Source: Magnetospirillum sp902729445 (GTDB taxonomy: Bacteria; Pseudomonadota; Alphaproteobacteria; Rhodospirillales; Magnetospirillaceae). From it: a stretch of DNA of 64,000 bases. Below, piece by piece: positions 25,095 through 33,131 of this stretch. How positions within the stretch are numbered: the first letter of the stretch is position 1; every line of letters starts with the position of its first letter. The stretch lies in assembly GCF_902729445.1 (NCBI RefSeq), contig NZ_CACVCE010000012.1, positions 62,001-126,000 on the forward strand, written 5' to 3'. The position numbers were made by a program, and so were the translations under genes. The notes below the pieces were generated by a model. The model was not told the DNA's origin. It did no database searches and was given only the letters and a program-made list of their open reading frames with translations.

Positions 25095-25648
25095 TCACCG
25101 CCGACGAAATCGCCCGCGGCATCACCGGGGCTTGGCTGCTGGCCAAGCGCAATCCGGCCGGCATCGAATGGTTCGACGACAGCGACGACGGCTTTTTGAA
25201 GTCGTTCTGGGCGGCGGTGCTGGTGGCGCCGGCCTTCCTGGGGCTCGACCTGCTGGCCGGCGAGTTCGCCGATGCCGGGCCGCGCCAATTGGCGGTCAAG
25301 CTGATCGCCTATGTCATCGACTGGACCGCCTTTCCGCTGGTGATGTTTTATATCGCCGCGACGCTGGGTCGGGGCGGCCAGTGGGCCCGCTATGTCGTCG
25401 CCTATAATTGGTCGGCGGTGGTGCAGGTCGGCATCTTGTTCCCCGTCGCCGTCCTCGCCACCTTGGCGCCGATGGCGGCGACCGCCCTGCTGGCCCAGGC
25501 CCTGACCATCCTGATGCTGATCTATCGCGCCTTCGTCGCCCATGTGGCGCTGAAGGTCAATCTGGGCACCGCCGCCGGCATCGTTCTGCTGGATGTGTTG
25601 CTGGCCGGGTTGCTGAAGAATGTCGCCGAACGCATCGCCGGCGGCTGA
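25091..25648 (+). CDS. Integral membrane protein of unknown function
   Basis: The 185-residue protein has about five hydrophobic helices (about 37-57, 68-92, 105-130, 130-150, 155-178) and a short N-terminal cytoplasmic region rich in Asp (WFDDSDDG). The pattern suggests a Yip1-like or small transporter-like fold, but no family is recognised. It overlaps dapE by four bases and the GNAT gene by 29 bases, so it is part of the dapDE transcript. Confidence 0.65.
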   Translation: MITADEIARGITGAWLLAKRNPAGIEWFDDSDDGFLKSFWAAVLVAPAFLGLDLLAGEFADAGPRQLAVKLIAYVIDWTAFPLVMFYIAATLGRGGQWARYVVAYNWSAVVQVGILFPVAVLATLAPMAATALLAQALTILMLIYRAFVAHVALKVNLGTAAGIVLLDVLLAGLLKNVAERIAGG

Positions 25649-26111
25649 GCCCGTCTGGCGGCCGATGGGGGCGGCCGATCTGGCCCGGGTTCAGGTCATC
25701 GCCGACATCGTCCATGTCGATCATCCCGAACGCGCCGAAGTGTTCGCCAACCGTCTGGCGCTGTTTCCGGCCGGCTGCCTGATGGCGGCGGGCGGGGGCG
25801 GCTATTGCCTGGCCCATCCCGGAAGGCTTGGCTGGGCGCCGGCGCTGGATACCGTCCTGGACCGATTGCCGGCCGACCCCGATTGCCTGTACCTGCACGA
25901 TCTGGCCCTGCTGCCCCAGGCGCGCGGCCTGGGCTTGGGCCGGGCGGCGGTGGCGGACCTGGCCCGGGTGGCCCGCGCCAACGGACTGCCCCGTATCGCC
26001 CTGACGGCGGTGGGCGAATCGCCGGCCTTCTGGGCGGGGCTGGGGTTCATTGAAACGGGAAAGGGCGGCGCCAGTTACGGCACCGCCCTCGCCATGGTTC
26101 TGAAGCTTTAG
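25620..26111 (+). CDS. GNAT-family N-acetyltransferase
   Basis: The 163-residue protein has the acetyl-CoA-binding core LHDLALLPQARGLGLGRAAV (the Q-x-x-G-x-G/A loop) and the C-terminal strand with SPAFWAGLGF. These are diagnostic for GNAT enzymes. The acceptor is unknown. The ATG at 25620 lies inside the upstream membrane-protein gene, a 29-base overlap, so the two are expressed together. Confidence 0.82.
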   Translation: MSPNASPAAEPVWRPMGAADLARVQVIADIVHVDHPERAEVFANRLALFPAGCLMAAGGGGYCLAHPGRLGWAPALDTVLDRLPADPDCLYLHDLALLPQARGLGLGRAAVADLARVARANGLPRIALTAVGESPAFWAGLGFIETGKGGASYGTALAMVLKL

Positions 26112-26115
26112 ATAT

Positions 26116-26550
26116 TTAGCCCTTCGACGGGACCATCAAGGTGGCCTCGCCGTCCATCACCACCTTGTCCTTGACCGAACAGGTGGTGCGGAAGGTGGCG
26201 AACTTCTTTTCCGGCACCAGGGCGGTCAGCTCGACGCGGGCGGTGACGGTGTCGCCGATGCGCACCGGGGCCTTGAACTTCAGAAGCTGCGACACGTAGA
26301 TGCAGCCCGGGCCCGGCAGCTTGGTGCCGAACACGGTCGAGATGAAGGCCGCCGACAGCATGCCGTGGGCGATGCGGCCCTTGAACATGGTCTGGCTGGC
26401 GAATTCCTCGTTGATGTGGACCGGGTTGAAATCGCCCGAGATCCCGGCGAAGGCGACGATGTCGGCTTCGGTGACGGTCTTGGCGAAGATCGCCGACTGG
26501 CCGACGCTCAGATCCTCGAAATAAAGGCCGTTCAAAGTTTCGCCGCTCAT
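26116..26550 (-). CDS. MaoC-like (R)-specific enoyl-CoA hydratase
   Basis: The 144-residue protein has a single hot-dog fold with the hydratase motif FAGISGDFNPVHIN (catalytic Asp and His) and the helix GRIAHGMLSAAFIS. The family hydrates trans-2-enoyl-CoA to (R)-3-hydroxyacyl-CoA and can feed polyhydroxyalkanoate synthesis (PhaJ type). The start is ATG 26550 after GGGGAG. It is alone and converges with the dap operon five bases from its stop. Confidence 0.85.
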   Translation of the reverse strand: MSGETLNGLYFEDLSVGQSAIFAKTVTEADIVAFAGISGDFNPVHINEEFASQTMFKGRIAHGMLSAAFISTVFGTKLPGPGCIYVSQLLKFKAPVRIGDTVTARVELTALVPEKKFATFRTTCSVKDKVVMDGEATLMVPSKG

Positions 26551-26691
26551 CTGCTGGTCTCCCCTTATTGGCGGTGATTGCGTTGCAGTATAGACCGCGC
26601 GCCGGGACGCCACAAATGACGATTCCGGGGTTGCGTGCCCGGCCGCACTGTGGCCGAATGGCGCCGAATTTCTTGGGTTTAGAAGGTTTGC

Positions 26692-26961
26692 ATGCGCCGT
26701 TTCGCTTCCATCGTCCTGATCTCGGCCGTGGCCGGCTGTGCCCAGCCTGCGGTGCCATGGCAGAATCCGAACGTGCCGCAGGATCAGTGGCGGACCGATT
26801 GGAACGGCTGCCGGCGCTGGTCCGACTCCCAGGTCGGCTATCAGGACACCAGCGAGGACTCGCTGTTCAAAGACTATGACCGCGCCCGTGCCCGCAAGCA
26901 GATGGATGCCCTGACCGCCGGCTGCATGCGTGACCGCGGCTACTTTCCGATCCGAAAGTGA
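26692..26961 (+). CDS. Small putative lipoprotein
   Basis: The 89-residue protein has a lipoprotein leader (MRRFASIVLISAVAGC, lipobox AVAGC) and a mature part with two more Cys (GCRRW, GCMRD) that could form a disulfide. It is rich in Trp, Asp and Arg. No family is recognised. It is closely followed by a second exported protein and is probably in the same transcript. Confidence 0.6.
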   Translation: MRRFASIVLISAVAGCAQPAVPWQNPNVPQDQWRTDWNGCRRWSDSQVGYQDTSEDSLFKDYDRARARKQMDALTAGCMRDRGYFPIRK

Positions 26962-26969
26962 GGACCAGG

Positions 26970-27404
26970 ATGCGTCTCGCCATCTGCCTGACCGCCATGC
27001 TGCTGGCCGTGCCGGCGCTTGCCCAGGACTTGCCGCAATTCCCCAAGGCCGGCCCGCCCGAACCGCTGCCCGAGGCGATCTGCGACACCACCATCGCCAA
27101 TAACGGCGAATGGCTGGTCGGGCGCTGGGTGGCGCCGCAGACCAAATGGGAATTCGCCCGCAAGGATGGCCGCCTGGCCTGGGCGATGGATCGCAAGGGA
27201 TCGATCGCCAACGATTTCGGCTGGACCGACGGCACCCAGATCGGCGGCTTGGTCGATCAGGCCAGCGGCTGCACCGTCGCCTTGTCGGGGGGCGAGGGCG
27301 TCTTCAAGTTCGAAGGGGTGCTGTCGGACGGCGGCAAGCTTTACGGCTTCGCCACCAACAAGCGGGGCGAGCACGTCCGCTTCATCCTGCGGCGCGAAAG
27401 GTAG
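26970..27404 (+). CDS. Exported hypothetical protein
   Basis: The 144-residue protein has a signal peptide (about 1-18, cleavage after PALA). Two Cys in the mature part (ICDTT, SGCTV) may form a disulfide, and a beta-rich pattern suggests a small barrel (WEFARKDGRLAWAMDRKG, KLYGFATNKRGEH). The start is ATG 26970 after GAGG; GTG 26958 is also open. The function is unknown. Confidence 0.62.
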   Translation: MRLAICLTAMLLAVPALAQDLPQFPKAGPPEPLPEAICDTTIANNGEWLVGRWVAPQTKWEFARKDGRLAWAMDRKGSIANDFGWTDGTQIGGLVDQASGCTVALSGGEGVFKFEGVLSDGGKLYGFATNKRGEHVRFILRRER

Positions 27405-27407
27405 CGC

Positions 27408-27938
27408 CTATTTGCGGCCCTGGCGGTTCCGCTCGAGCTGCTCCTGGGTGGCCTGGAAGCCCAGATAGATCTCGTAATTCTGGATGATGTCGGAATCCTT
27501 GACCGGGATGCGCAGCACCAGCGGCTCGTCGGTATAGCGGACATAATTGGTCGCTTGCGGGAATTCGACGCTGAGCGGGAATTCCGCCTTGGCATCCTTG
27601 GCCGGATAGAACAGCGGAACCGCGGCGAAATAGGTGAACTCGGCCTTGCGGTCGGCATCGCCGGGGCCGCGCTTGATCGAGAACGACACCTGGATTTCCA
27701 CCAGTGCGCCCTTCTCGTCATATTTGCAGTCGCCCTGGAAGCCGGTGATCTCGGCCTCGAACTCGACGTCGGTCAGGTCGCGGCCCTTGCCGTCCTTGTA
27801 CTTGGTCAGCGTGCCGGCATCGCCCAGGATATAGACCGGCGGGCAGGGCGGCGGCTCCTTCTTCTGGAACACCGAGCAAGAGGCGAGCGCCGGCACCAGG
27901 GCCAGGGCGGCAAACGGCAGAAGCGGGCGAAGTTTCAT
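27408..27938 (-). CDS. Putative lipoprotein, beta-rich
   Basis: The 176-residue protein has a lipoprotein leader with lipobox (LVPALASC) and a Pro-rich region (PPPCPPVYILG). An immunoglobulin-like or beta-sandwich mature domain contains repeated charged strands. No family is recognised. It is divergent from ispH and convergent with the exported-protein gene ending at 27404, with a three-base gap. Confidence 0.65.
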   Translation of the reverse strand: MKLRPLLPFAALALVPALASCSVFQKKEPPPCPPVYILGDAGTLTKYKDGKGRDLTDVEFEAEITGFQGDCKYDEKGALVEIQVSFSIKRGPGDADRKAEFTYFAAVPLFYPAKDAKAEFPLSVEFPQATNYVRYTDEPLVLRIPVKDSDIIQNYEIYLGFQATQEQLERNRQGRK

Positions 27939-28049
27939 CGATGATCTCGGAAAAGCCGTTGAGGAGGGGCAGGCATCCGTGGCATTGGTCGGGGCGACTT
28001 TAGAGAAGGCGGGCGCTGCCCGCAACGACGTTTGACGGAAAACCCGACC

Positions 28050-28994
28050 ATGACCTTGCCGCCGCTGACCATCGTGCTTGCCAGCCCGCGCGGTTTCTGC
28101 GCCGGCGTCGATCGCGCCATCCTGATCGTCGAGGCGGCCATCGCCAAGTACGGGGCGCCGGTCTATGTCCGCCACGAGATTGTTCACAACCGCTTCGTCG
28201 TCGATTCCTTGAAGGCCAAGGGTGCAGTGTTCGTCGATGAATTGTCGGAAGTGCCCGACGGCGTGCCGGTGGTGTTTTCCGCCCATGGCGTGCCCAAATC
28301 GGTGCCGAATGCGGCCGAGGCGCGCGGCCTGTCCTATCTGGATGCCACCTGCCCGCTGGTCACCAAGGTCCACCGCGAGGCCGAGGCCCACCACGCCTTC
28401 GGCCGCCAGATCATCATGATCGGTCACAAGGGCCACCCGGAAGTGATCGGCACCATGGGCCAGGTCCCCGAGGGCGCGGTGATGCTGGTCGAAAGCGTCG
28501 CCGACGCCGAAGCGGTGCAGCCGGCCCATCCCGACCATCTGGCCTATATCACCCAGACCACGCTGTCGGTCGATGACGCGGCTTCCATCGTCGCCGTGCT
28601 GACCAGGCGCTTCCCGGCCATCGTCGGACCGAAGAAGGACGATATCTGCTACGCCACCACCAACCGCCAGAACGCGGTCAAGACCATCGCCGCCCGATGC
28701 GATGCGGTGATGGTGATCGGCGCCCCCAACTCCTCGAACTCGAAGCGGCTGGTGGAAGTGGCGGCCCGGGAAGGCTGCGCCAAGTCCTTGCTGGTCCAGC
28801 GCGCCGCCGAAATCGATTGGTCCGGCCTGGCCGGCATCAGCCGCCTGGGCATCACGGCGGGGGCCTCGGCCCCGGAAGTGCTGGTGGAAGAGGTGATCGA
28901 CGCCGCCCGCGCCCATTTCGCCGTGACCATCGAAGAGGTCAAGGTCACCGACGAGACCATCGCCTTCAAGCTGCCGGCTCAATTGCTGGATTGA
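28050..28994 (+). CDS. ispH: 4-Hydroxy-3-methylbut-2-enyl diphosphate reductase
   Basis: IspH (LytB) makes IPP and DMAPP in the last step of the MEP isoprenoid pathway, using a [4Fe-4S] cluster. The 314-residue protein has the three cluster Cys in SPRGFCAGV, LDATCPLVTKVH and KDDICYATTNRQ. The substrate-binding motif GAPNSSNSKRL is also present. The start is ATG 28050; TTG 28032 is an unlikely extension. A 34-bp REP-like repeat separates it from thrB. Confidence 0.96.
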   Translation: MTLPPLTIVLASPRGFCAGVDRAILIVEAAIAKYGAPVYVRHEIVHNRFVVDSLKAKGAVFVDELSEVPDGVPVVFSAHGVPKSVPNAAEARGLSYLDATCPLVTKVHREAEAHHAFGRQIIMIGHKGHPEVIGTMGQVPEGAVMLVESVADAEAVQPAHPDHLAYITQTTLSVDDAASIVAVLTRRFPAIVGPKKDDICYATTNRQNAVKTIAARCDAVMVIGAPNSSNSKRLVEVAAREGCAKSLLVQRAAEIDWSGLAGISRLGITAGASAPEVLVEEVIDAARAHFAVTIEEVKVTDETIAFKLPAQLLD

Positions 28995-29011
28995 TTCCGG
29001 CGCGAGGCGCG

Positions 29012-29045
29012 GCCCGTGCCGGGCGGCTCAGTCGCCGCTCGGGCT
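29012..29045. repeat. 34-bp REP-like palindromic repeat, copy 2
   Basis: It is identical to 9067-9100 except for one central base. It lies between ispH and thrB in an apparent operon, 18 bases after the ispH stop. Confidence 0.9.
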
Positions 29046-29103
29046 TGAGTAAGTGGCGTCAACATCGTACCTTCCCGGCCAATGACGGCGCCCGAGGGGA
29101 TCA

Positions 29104-30084
29104 ATGGCGGTCTATACCGAAGTTTCCGACGAAGAGATGGAAGAGTTCGTCGCCGCTTACGGCATCGGCGAACTGGTGTCGTTCACCGGCATCGCCGAAG
29201 GCGTCGAGAATTCCAACTTCCTGGTCCAGACCGAGACCGGCCCCTATATCCTGACCCTGTACGAGCGGCGGGTGAATCCCGACGATCTGCCGTTCTTCCT
29301 GGGGCTGATGGAACATCTGGCGGCGCGCGGCCTGGTCTGTCCGACGCCGTTGCATGGCGCCGATGGCAAGGCCTTGCGTGAATTGTGCGGCCGTCCGGCG
29401 GCGATGGTGACCTTCCTGAAGGGGATGTCGGCGCGCAGGCTGGGCCTGGGCCATTGCGCCGCCCTGGGGGGCGCCCTGGCCGAGATGCACCAGAAGGGCG
29501 CCGACTTCGCCATGACCCGGCCCAACAATCTGTCGGTGGCCGGCTGGCGCCCGTTGTTCGCCCAGGTCAAGGACCGCGCCGACGAGATCCGCCCGGGCCT
29601 GGCCGCCTTCATCGAGGCCGAGCTGGACGCGCTGGAAGCCCACTGGCCGAAATCCCTGCCCTCGGGCCTGATCCATGCCGATCTGTTTCCCGACAACGTG
29701 TTCTTCCTGGCCGACCGGACCACGCGGGAAGATCGGGTGTCGGGCCTGATCGACTTCTATTTCGCCTGCACCGACTTTCTGGCCTACGACATCGCCATCT
29801 GCCTGAACGCCTGGTGCTTCGAACCCGATGGCGCCTTCAACGCCACCAAGGCCCGGCTGATGCTGGGCAATTACCGCAAGGTGCGGCCCTTGTCGGCCGA
29901 CGAGCTGGAAGCCCTGCCGCTGCTGGCCCGCGGCGCCGCCATGCGCTTTTTGCTGACCCGCACCTATGACTGGCTGAACACGCCGGAAGGGGCCTTCGTC
30001 AAGCGCAAGGACCCGCTGGAATATCTGAAGAAGCTGCGCTTCCACCAGGGCATCACCAGCCCCGCCGCCTACGGTCTGGAATGA
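29104..30084 (+). CDS. thrB: Homoserine kinase (ThrB, APH-fold type)
   Basis: The enzyme phosphorylates homoserine in threonine synthesis. The 326-residue protein belongs to the aminoglycoside-phosphotransferase-fold homoserine kinases found in alphaproteobacteria: ENSNFLVQTETGPYILT (ATP site), LIHADLFPDNVFF (catalytic loop with Asp and Asn) and LIDFYFACTDF (metal Asp). The ATG follows GAGGGGATCA. It overlaps rnhA by four bases (ATGA). Confidence 0.93.
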   Translation: MAVYTEVSDEEMEEFVAAYGIGELVSFTGIAEGVENSNFLVQTETGPYILTLYERRVNPDDLPFFLGLMEHLAARGLVCPTPLHGADGKALRELCGRPAAMVTFLKGMSARRLGLGHCAALGGALAEMHQKGADFAMTRPNNLSVAGWRPLFAQVKDRADEIRPGLAAFIEAELDALEAHWPKSLPSGLIHADLFPDNVFFLADRTTREDRVSGLIDFYFACTDFLAYDIAICLNAWCFEPDGAFNATKARLMLGNYRKVRPLSADELEALPLLARGAAMRFLLTRTYDWLNTPEGAFVKRKDPLEYLKKLRFHQGITSPAAYGLE

Positions 30085-30530
30085 ACGACCAACCCGCGGT
30101 CGAGATCTTCACCGACGGCGCCTGCTCGGGCAATCCCGGCCCGGGCGGCTGGGGCGCCATCCTGCGCTTCAAGGGCACCGAGAAGGAGCTGAAGGGCGGC
30201 GAGAACCCCACCACCAACAACCGCATGGAAATGATGGCGGTGATCGCCGCGCTGGAGGCGCTGACCCGGCCGTGCAAGGTGGTGGTCACCACCGACAGCC
30301 AGTACGTGATGAAGGGCATCACCGAGTGGATGTTCTCGTGGAAGAAACGGGGCTGGCGGACCGCCGACAACAAGCCGGTCAAGAATGACGACCTGTGGAA
30401 ACGCCTGGATGCCGCCCGCGCCGGCCATCAGGTGGAGTGGCTTTGGGTCAAGGGCCATGCCGGCCACCCCGAGAACGAACGCGCCGACCAGTTGGCCCGC
30501 GAGGGCGTGGCCATGGCCCGGGGTGGGTGA
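30081..30530 (+). CDS. rnhA: Ribonuclease HI
   Basis: RNase HI cuts the RNA strand of RNA-DNA hybrids. The 149-residue protein has the four catalytic acids in FTDGACSGNPGPGG, TTNNRMEMMA, VVTTDSQYVMKGI and NERADQLA. It is the usual single-domain length. The start overlaps thrB. Its stop directly abuts the stop of the opposite-strand accessory gene with no spacer. Confidence 0.96.
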   Translation: MNDQPAVEIFTDGACSGNPGPGGWGAILRFKGTEKELKGGENPTTNNRMEMMAVIAALEALTRPCKVVVTTDSQYVMKGITEWMFSWKKRGWRTADNKPVKNDDLWKRLDAARAGHQVEWLWVKGHAGHPENERADQLAREGVAMARGG

Positions 30531-31148
30531 TTATCGCCTTTTGGGGGGCGGGAAAAGTGCACGGGACAAGGTGTCGCTTTTCACCTCTCCCAATGCAGGG
30601 CGCCGATAGCCGCCAAGACGCCCCCCGGTGACGCCCTCTTCTCTGGTGACCTGAAAGAGTGATACTTGGGCTAACGGCATTCCTGGTCGCAATACGACGG
30701 GCAGCTCGCCGAGATTGGTCAGTTCGAGGGTCAGACATCCTGTGAATCCAGGGTGAATCATCGACGCGGTCTCAACAACCAATCCCCTGCGACCCCAGGA
30801 CGATTTGCCTAGAATTTGACCGGCAAGTGTTCCCGGCAAACGGACCCACTCCAATGTGGCCCCGAGTACAAAGCTACCGGGGTGAAGGTGGAATTCCTTG
30901 CGGAACGGCACAAAAGTCTTGGTCATCAGCGCGCGAAGAGGCGCTCCACCCTCGACCTGATCATCGGAGTCGATAGCAGGCGCTTTGGCGATGCGCGGGA
31001 TCAAGAACCACCGACCCAGGTGAACGTCGAACGACGATGAATGGGACTGACGCAGGGCGTCCAGGTCCAAGGCTGGCTCGACGATCAAAGGATCCGGGCT
31101 GTCCTTGACATCGATACAATCTGCGATCTCTCGGGTGGTCAGCAGCAT
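30531..31148 (-). CDS. dCTP-deaminase/dUTPase-superfamily protein (Dcd-like)
   Basis: The 205-residue protein matches the Dcd/Dut fold. It has FHLHPGSFVLGATLE, the nucleotide loop GKSSWGRRG (114-122; Arg and Ser retained), IHPGFTGCLTLEL with the catalytic Glu at 142, and LRPGMPLAQ. Housekeeping Dcd deaminates dCTP to dUTP. Here the N-terminus is divergent and a basic tail (PPPKRR) is added. It is the last gene of a three-gene operon and overlaps the metalloprotease gene by 10 bases. G+C is visibly lower than in its neighbours. A role in nucleotide depletion during phage attack is possible by analogy with known defensive deaminases. Confidence 0.82.
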   Translation of the reverse strand: MLLTTREIADCIDVKDSPDPLIVEPALDLDALRQSHSSSFDVHLGRWFLIPRIAKAPAIDSDDQVEGGAPLRALMTKTFVPFRKEFHLHPGSFVLGATLEWVRLPGTLAGQILGKSSWGRRGLVVETASMIHPGFTGCLTLELTNLGELPVVLRPGMPLAQVSLFQVTREEGVTGGRLGGYRRPALGEVKSDTLSRALFPPPKRR

Positions 31149-32509
31149 GATGAGCGCTCCTGCTGGTAAAGCCCCTCGATCTCCAGAAGCTCGATCGATT
31201 TCAAGATCAGCTCGTTGATCACCACTTCGCGGCGAAGATGCAGTCCATGACCGGCGGGAAAGACCGCGGAATCATTCCGCGCCATCCAGCCGGCCAGAAT
31301 GATTCGGGCAAGATTCTCGCCTTCTCGGGCGTTGATCGGAGCGCCAAGCGCAAGGCGGGTCTTTAACTTCGCCGCATCGAAGTCAGTGGGCAGCGGAAGG
31401 CATCGTTCTCCGAACCATGTGATTACCTGATTGACCAGCAGCTCGTGGATGCTGTCGATGACGGATTTGCCATAGAACTCGTCACTCATTTGCGCGGGAG
31501 TGGGAGGGTCGATTTCATGCCACCAATCCGTTCCTTCAGGCAGAGCCAGCTTCCCGATCCCACCCAGCATCTCCAGCGTCTTTATCATCACCTGATAGCG
31601 GTGGGTCGTGGCCGGGTAGTTGTGGTTGTAATTCCTGCTGATGCCAGGGCAAACAAGGTAGTGGAATGCGTATAGATATGATGCGCCGAACAAACGTAAT
31701 CCGACGATATCTGAGAATACCTCCTCCACTTGATTGATGACTGTGTCGAGAATTGCGCCTATTTCTGGTGCGTCAGGAGAAATTTTTTTTAACCCGTCCT
31801 TCTTCGCCGAAACCAGGTTGTCTTTGATCGCCTTGCGAATGGTAAGGTAAGGGTGCTTGTCCGCCTTTGCGCGCGCCCCGGCCAAGACCTTGTCCCGGTC
31901 TGCGGAGCGAGGCTTCTTCAAGACGCTCTCGATGCCGGAATCCAGGGCATCGGCCTCTGATCGGAGTTTCGACCACAGAACGTGGCCGAGTTCATGGCCG
32001 GCCAGGGGGATGACAAGCGGATTGGCTGCTTCAGTCACCGGCAGGCCGACGAAAACAACCTGCAGGTCATCGATATGCAGGTCGGAGTAGCGGGCGAATG
32101 GGGAACTGTCCCACTCCGAGGATAGGACGACATCGGTTTCATCGCCCAGGAACTTGCGGGCAAGGTCCACAAGGGGGCCGTAGAACTCGTAAGAGTTTCG
32201 TTCATGCGCCGAGCGTCGCAGGAAGCCAAGCAAAGGGGCATAGCCAGCCACCTGGACCGAAAGAGCGAACAGTGCCTCGCGCTTGATCTTGAATGAGGTG
32301 TGGTCCGTGACCATCGCCACCCCACCTTCGGCCATTCGTTTGCCGACGTGCAGGCGGGACGCCATTTCATCCAGAACACGGCTCGTGGCGGCTTGGGGAA
32401 TGACTTCCCCTCTGAGCTCATCGACTTCATCCAGGAGAGCCTGGATGCGTCTCAGGACAATATCACGTTGTCCACGGATAATATCCTGAAGCGAGGGAGG
32501 CTGCGTCAC
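31139..32509 (-). CDS. HExxH zinc metalloprotease-like protein, accessory
   Basis: The 456-residue soluble protein has AGHELGHVLW (HELGH 172-176) and, about 90 residues later, NQVEEVFSDIVG (E263xxxD267). This is the gluzincin-type third-ligand arrangement, so an active zinc protease is likely. A helical N-terminal part (about 1-120) and a long helical C-terminal part (about 300-450) surround it. The named family is not recognised. GTG 32509 starts it ten bases after the upstream stop. A sample line inside (31681-31740) has 27 of 60 G+C against about 42 of 60 in thrB, pointing to transfer. Confidence 0.75.
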   Translation of the reverse strand: MTQPPSLQDIIRGQRDIVLRRIQALLDEVDELRGEVIPQAATSRVLDEMASRLHVGKRMAEGGVAMVTDHTSFKIKREALFALSVQVAGYAPLLGFLRRSAHERNSYEFYGPLVDLARKFLGDETDVVLSSEWDSSPFARYSDLHIDDLQVVFVGLPVTEAANPLVIPLAGHELGHVLWSKLRSEADALDSGIESVLKKPRSADRDKVLAGARAKADKHPYLTIRKAIKDNLVSAKKDGLKKISPDAPEIGAILDTVINQVEEVFSDIVGLRLFGASYLYAFHYLVCPGISRNYNHNYPATTHRYQVMIKTLEMLGGIGKLALPEGTDWWHEIDPPTPAQMSDEFYGKSVIDSIHELLVNQVITWFGERCLPLPTDFDAAKLKTRLALGAPINAREGENLARIILAGWMARNDSAVFPAGHGLHLRREVVINELILKSIELLEIEGLYQQERSSCC

Positions 32510-32518
32510 AAGTCGAGC

Positions 32519-32935
32519 CTATATGCTCAGGAGACGGGCGAACCAAGTGTTGCGGGAACTCTCGGGGCGGGCACCGTCCTGAACGGCCAAGCTGTAAACC
32601 CGGACGCTGAGCTCCCAGCGCTTCCGCCACAATTCCTCGCGATCAGTGCGAGAAAGCGGAATATCCAGGATATCGACATTCGGTTCTGCCGCCGCGGGCG
32701 CCTTGCGGCGGCGCGCATGGTTTTTCGTGCCGACGAGTCGGGCCGTTTCTTCGGTCTTGCTGGAAAATGAGAACGGCGAGTCCCGGGTTGCTTCGAGGAA
32801 GCTGCGAACGGGTTCGATGTCCCATGGCTCGACGTGATTGAGGCGGCGCTCAGTCTCGATAATCGCCAGCTGAGCCAGTTGTCCCAATTGACGAAGCGTG
32901 ATCGGCACGTCCAGCGAATCCCTGACGGTATTCAT
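32519..32935 (-). CDS. Accessory small protein, first gene of protease/Dcd-like operon
   Basis: The 138-residue soluble protein has helical ends (LRQLGQLAQLAIIETERRL; ELWRKRWELSVRVYSLAVQ) and a basic, Pro/Ala-rich middle (KNHARRRKAPAAAEPN). No catalytic motif is seen and no family is recognised. It may be an adaptor, antitoxin-like partner or substrate of the protease it precedes by nine bases. The ATG is 84 bases from a GTTAAG-N5-CTTAAC palindrome. Confidence 0.65.
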   Translation of the reverse strand: MNTVRDSLDVPITLRQLGQLAQLAIIETERRLNHVEPWDIEPVRSFLEATRDSPFSFSSKTEETARLVGTKNHARRRKAPAAAEPNVDILDIPLSRTDREELWRKRWELSVRVYSLAVQDGARPESSRNTWFARLLSI

Positions 32936-33037
32936 GGGATGCTCCGCAGCAGCATGCAGCTAACATAGAATCTCACGAACGCCCTCTAACATCAAGAAAT
33001 ATAGAAACATTGGGTCGCGCACGGTAGGCGCGAAAAG

Positions 33038-33054
33038 GTTAAGCAACACTTAAC
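33038..33054. promoter_or_regulatory. Operator-like palindrome upstream of accessory operon
   Basis: GTTAAG-CAACA-CTTAAC is a perfect 6-5-6 inverted repeat in an A+T-richer stretch upstream of the operon that starts at 32935. It could bind a dimeric regulator. Confidence 0.4.
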
Positions 33055-33068
33055 TCCAGTGAACAGTA

Positions 33069-33103
33069 TCACGCCACCACGCGCTTGGCGAGTGGTGGCG
33101 TGA
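33069..33103. terminator. Strong hairpin downstream of leuB
   Basis: Perfect 12-base arms TCACGCCACCAC/GTGGTGGCGTGA enclose an 11-base loop, 28 bases after the leuB stop. No T-run follows on either strand, so termination may need Rho or the hairpin may only protect the RNA end. Confidence 0.55.
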
Positions 33104-33131
33104 CAAAGGCCGGGAGCTGGGATCGCTGTCC

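Noticed and set aside
32998..33060. sigma-70 promoter for the accessory operon
   Set aside because: TATATT-like words are present but no -35 box at proper spacing; only the palindrome is kept.
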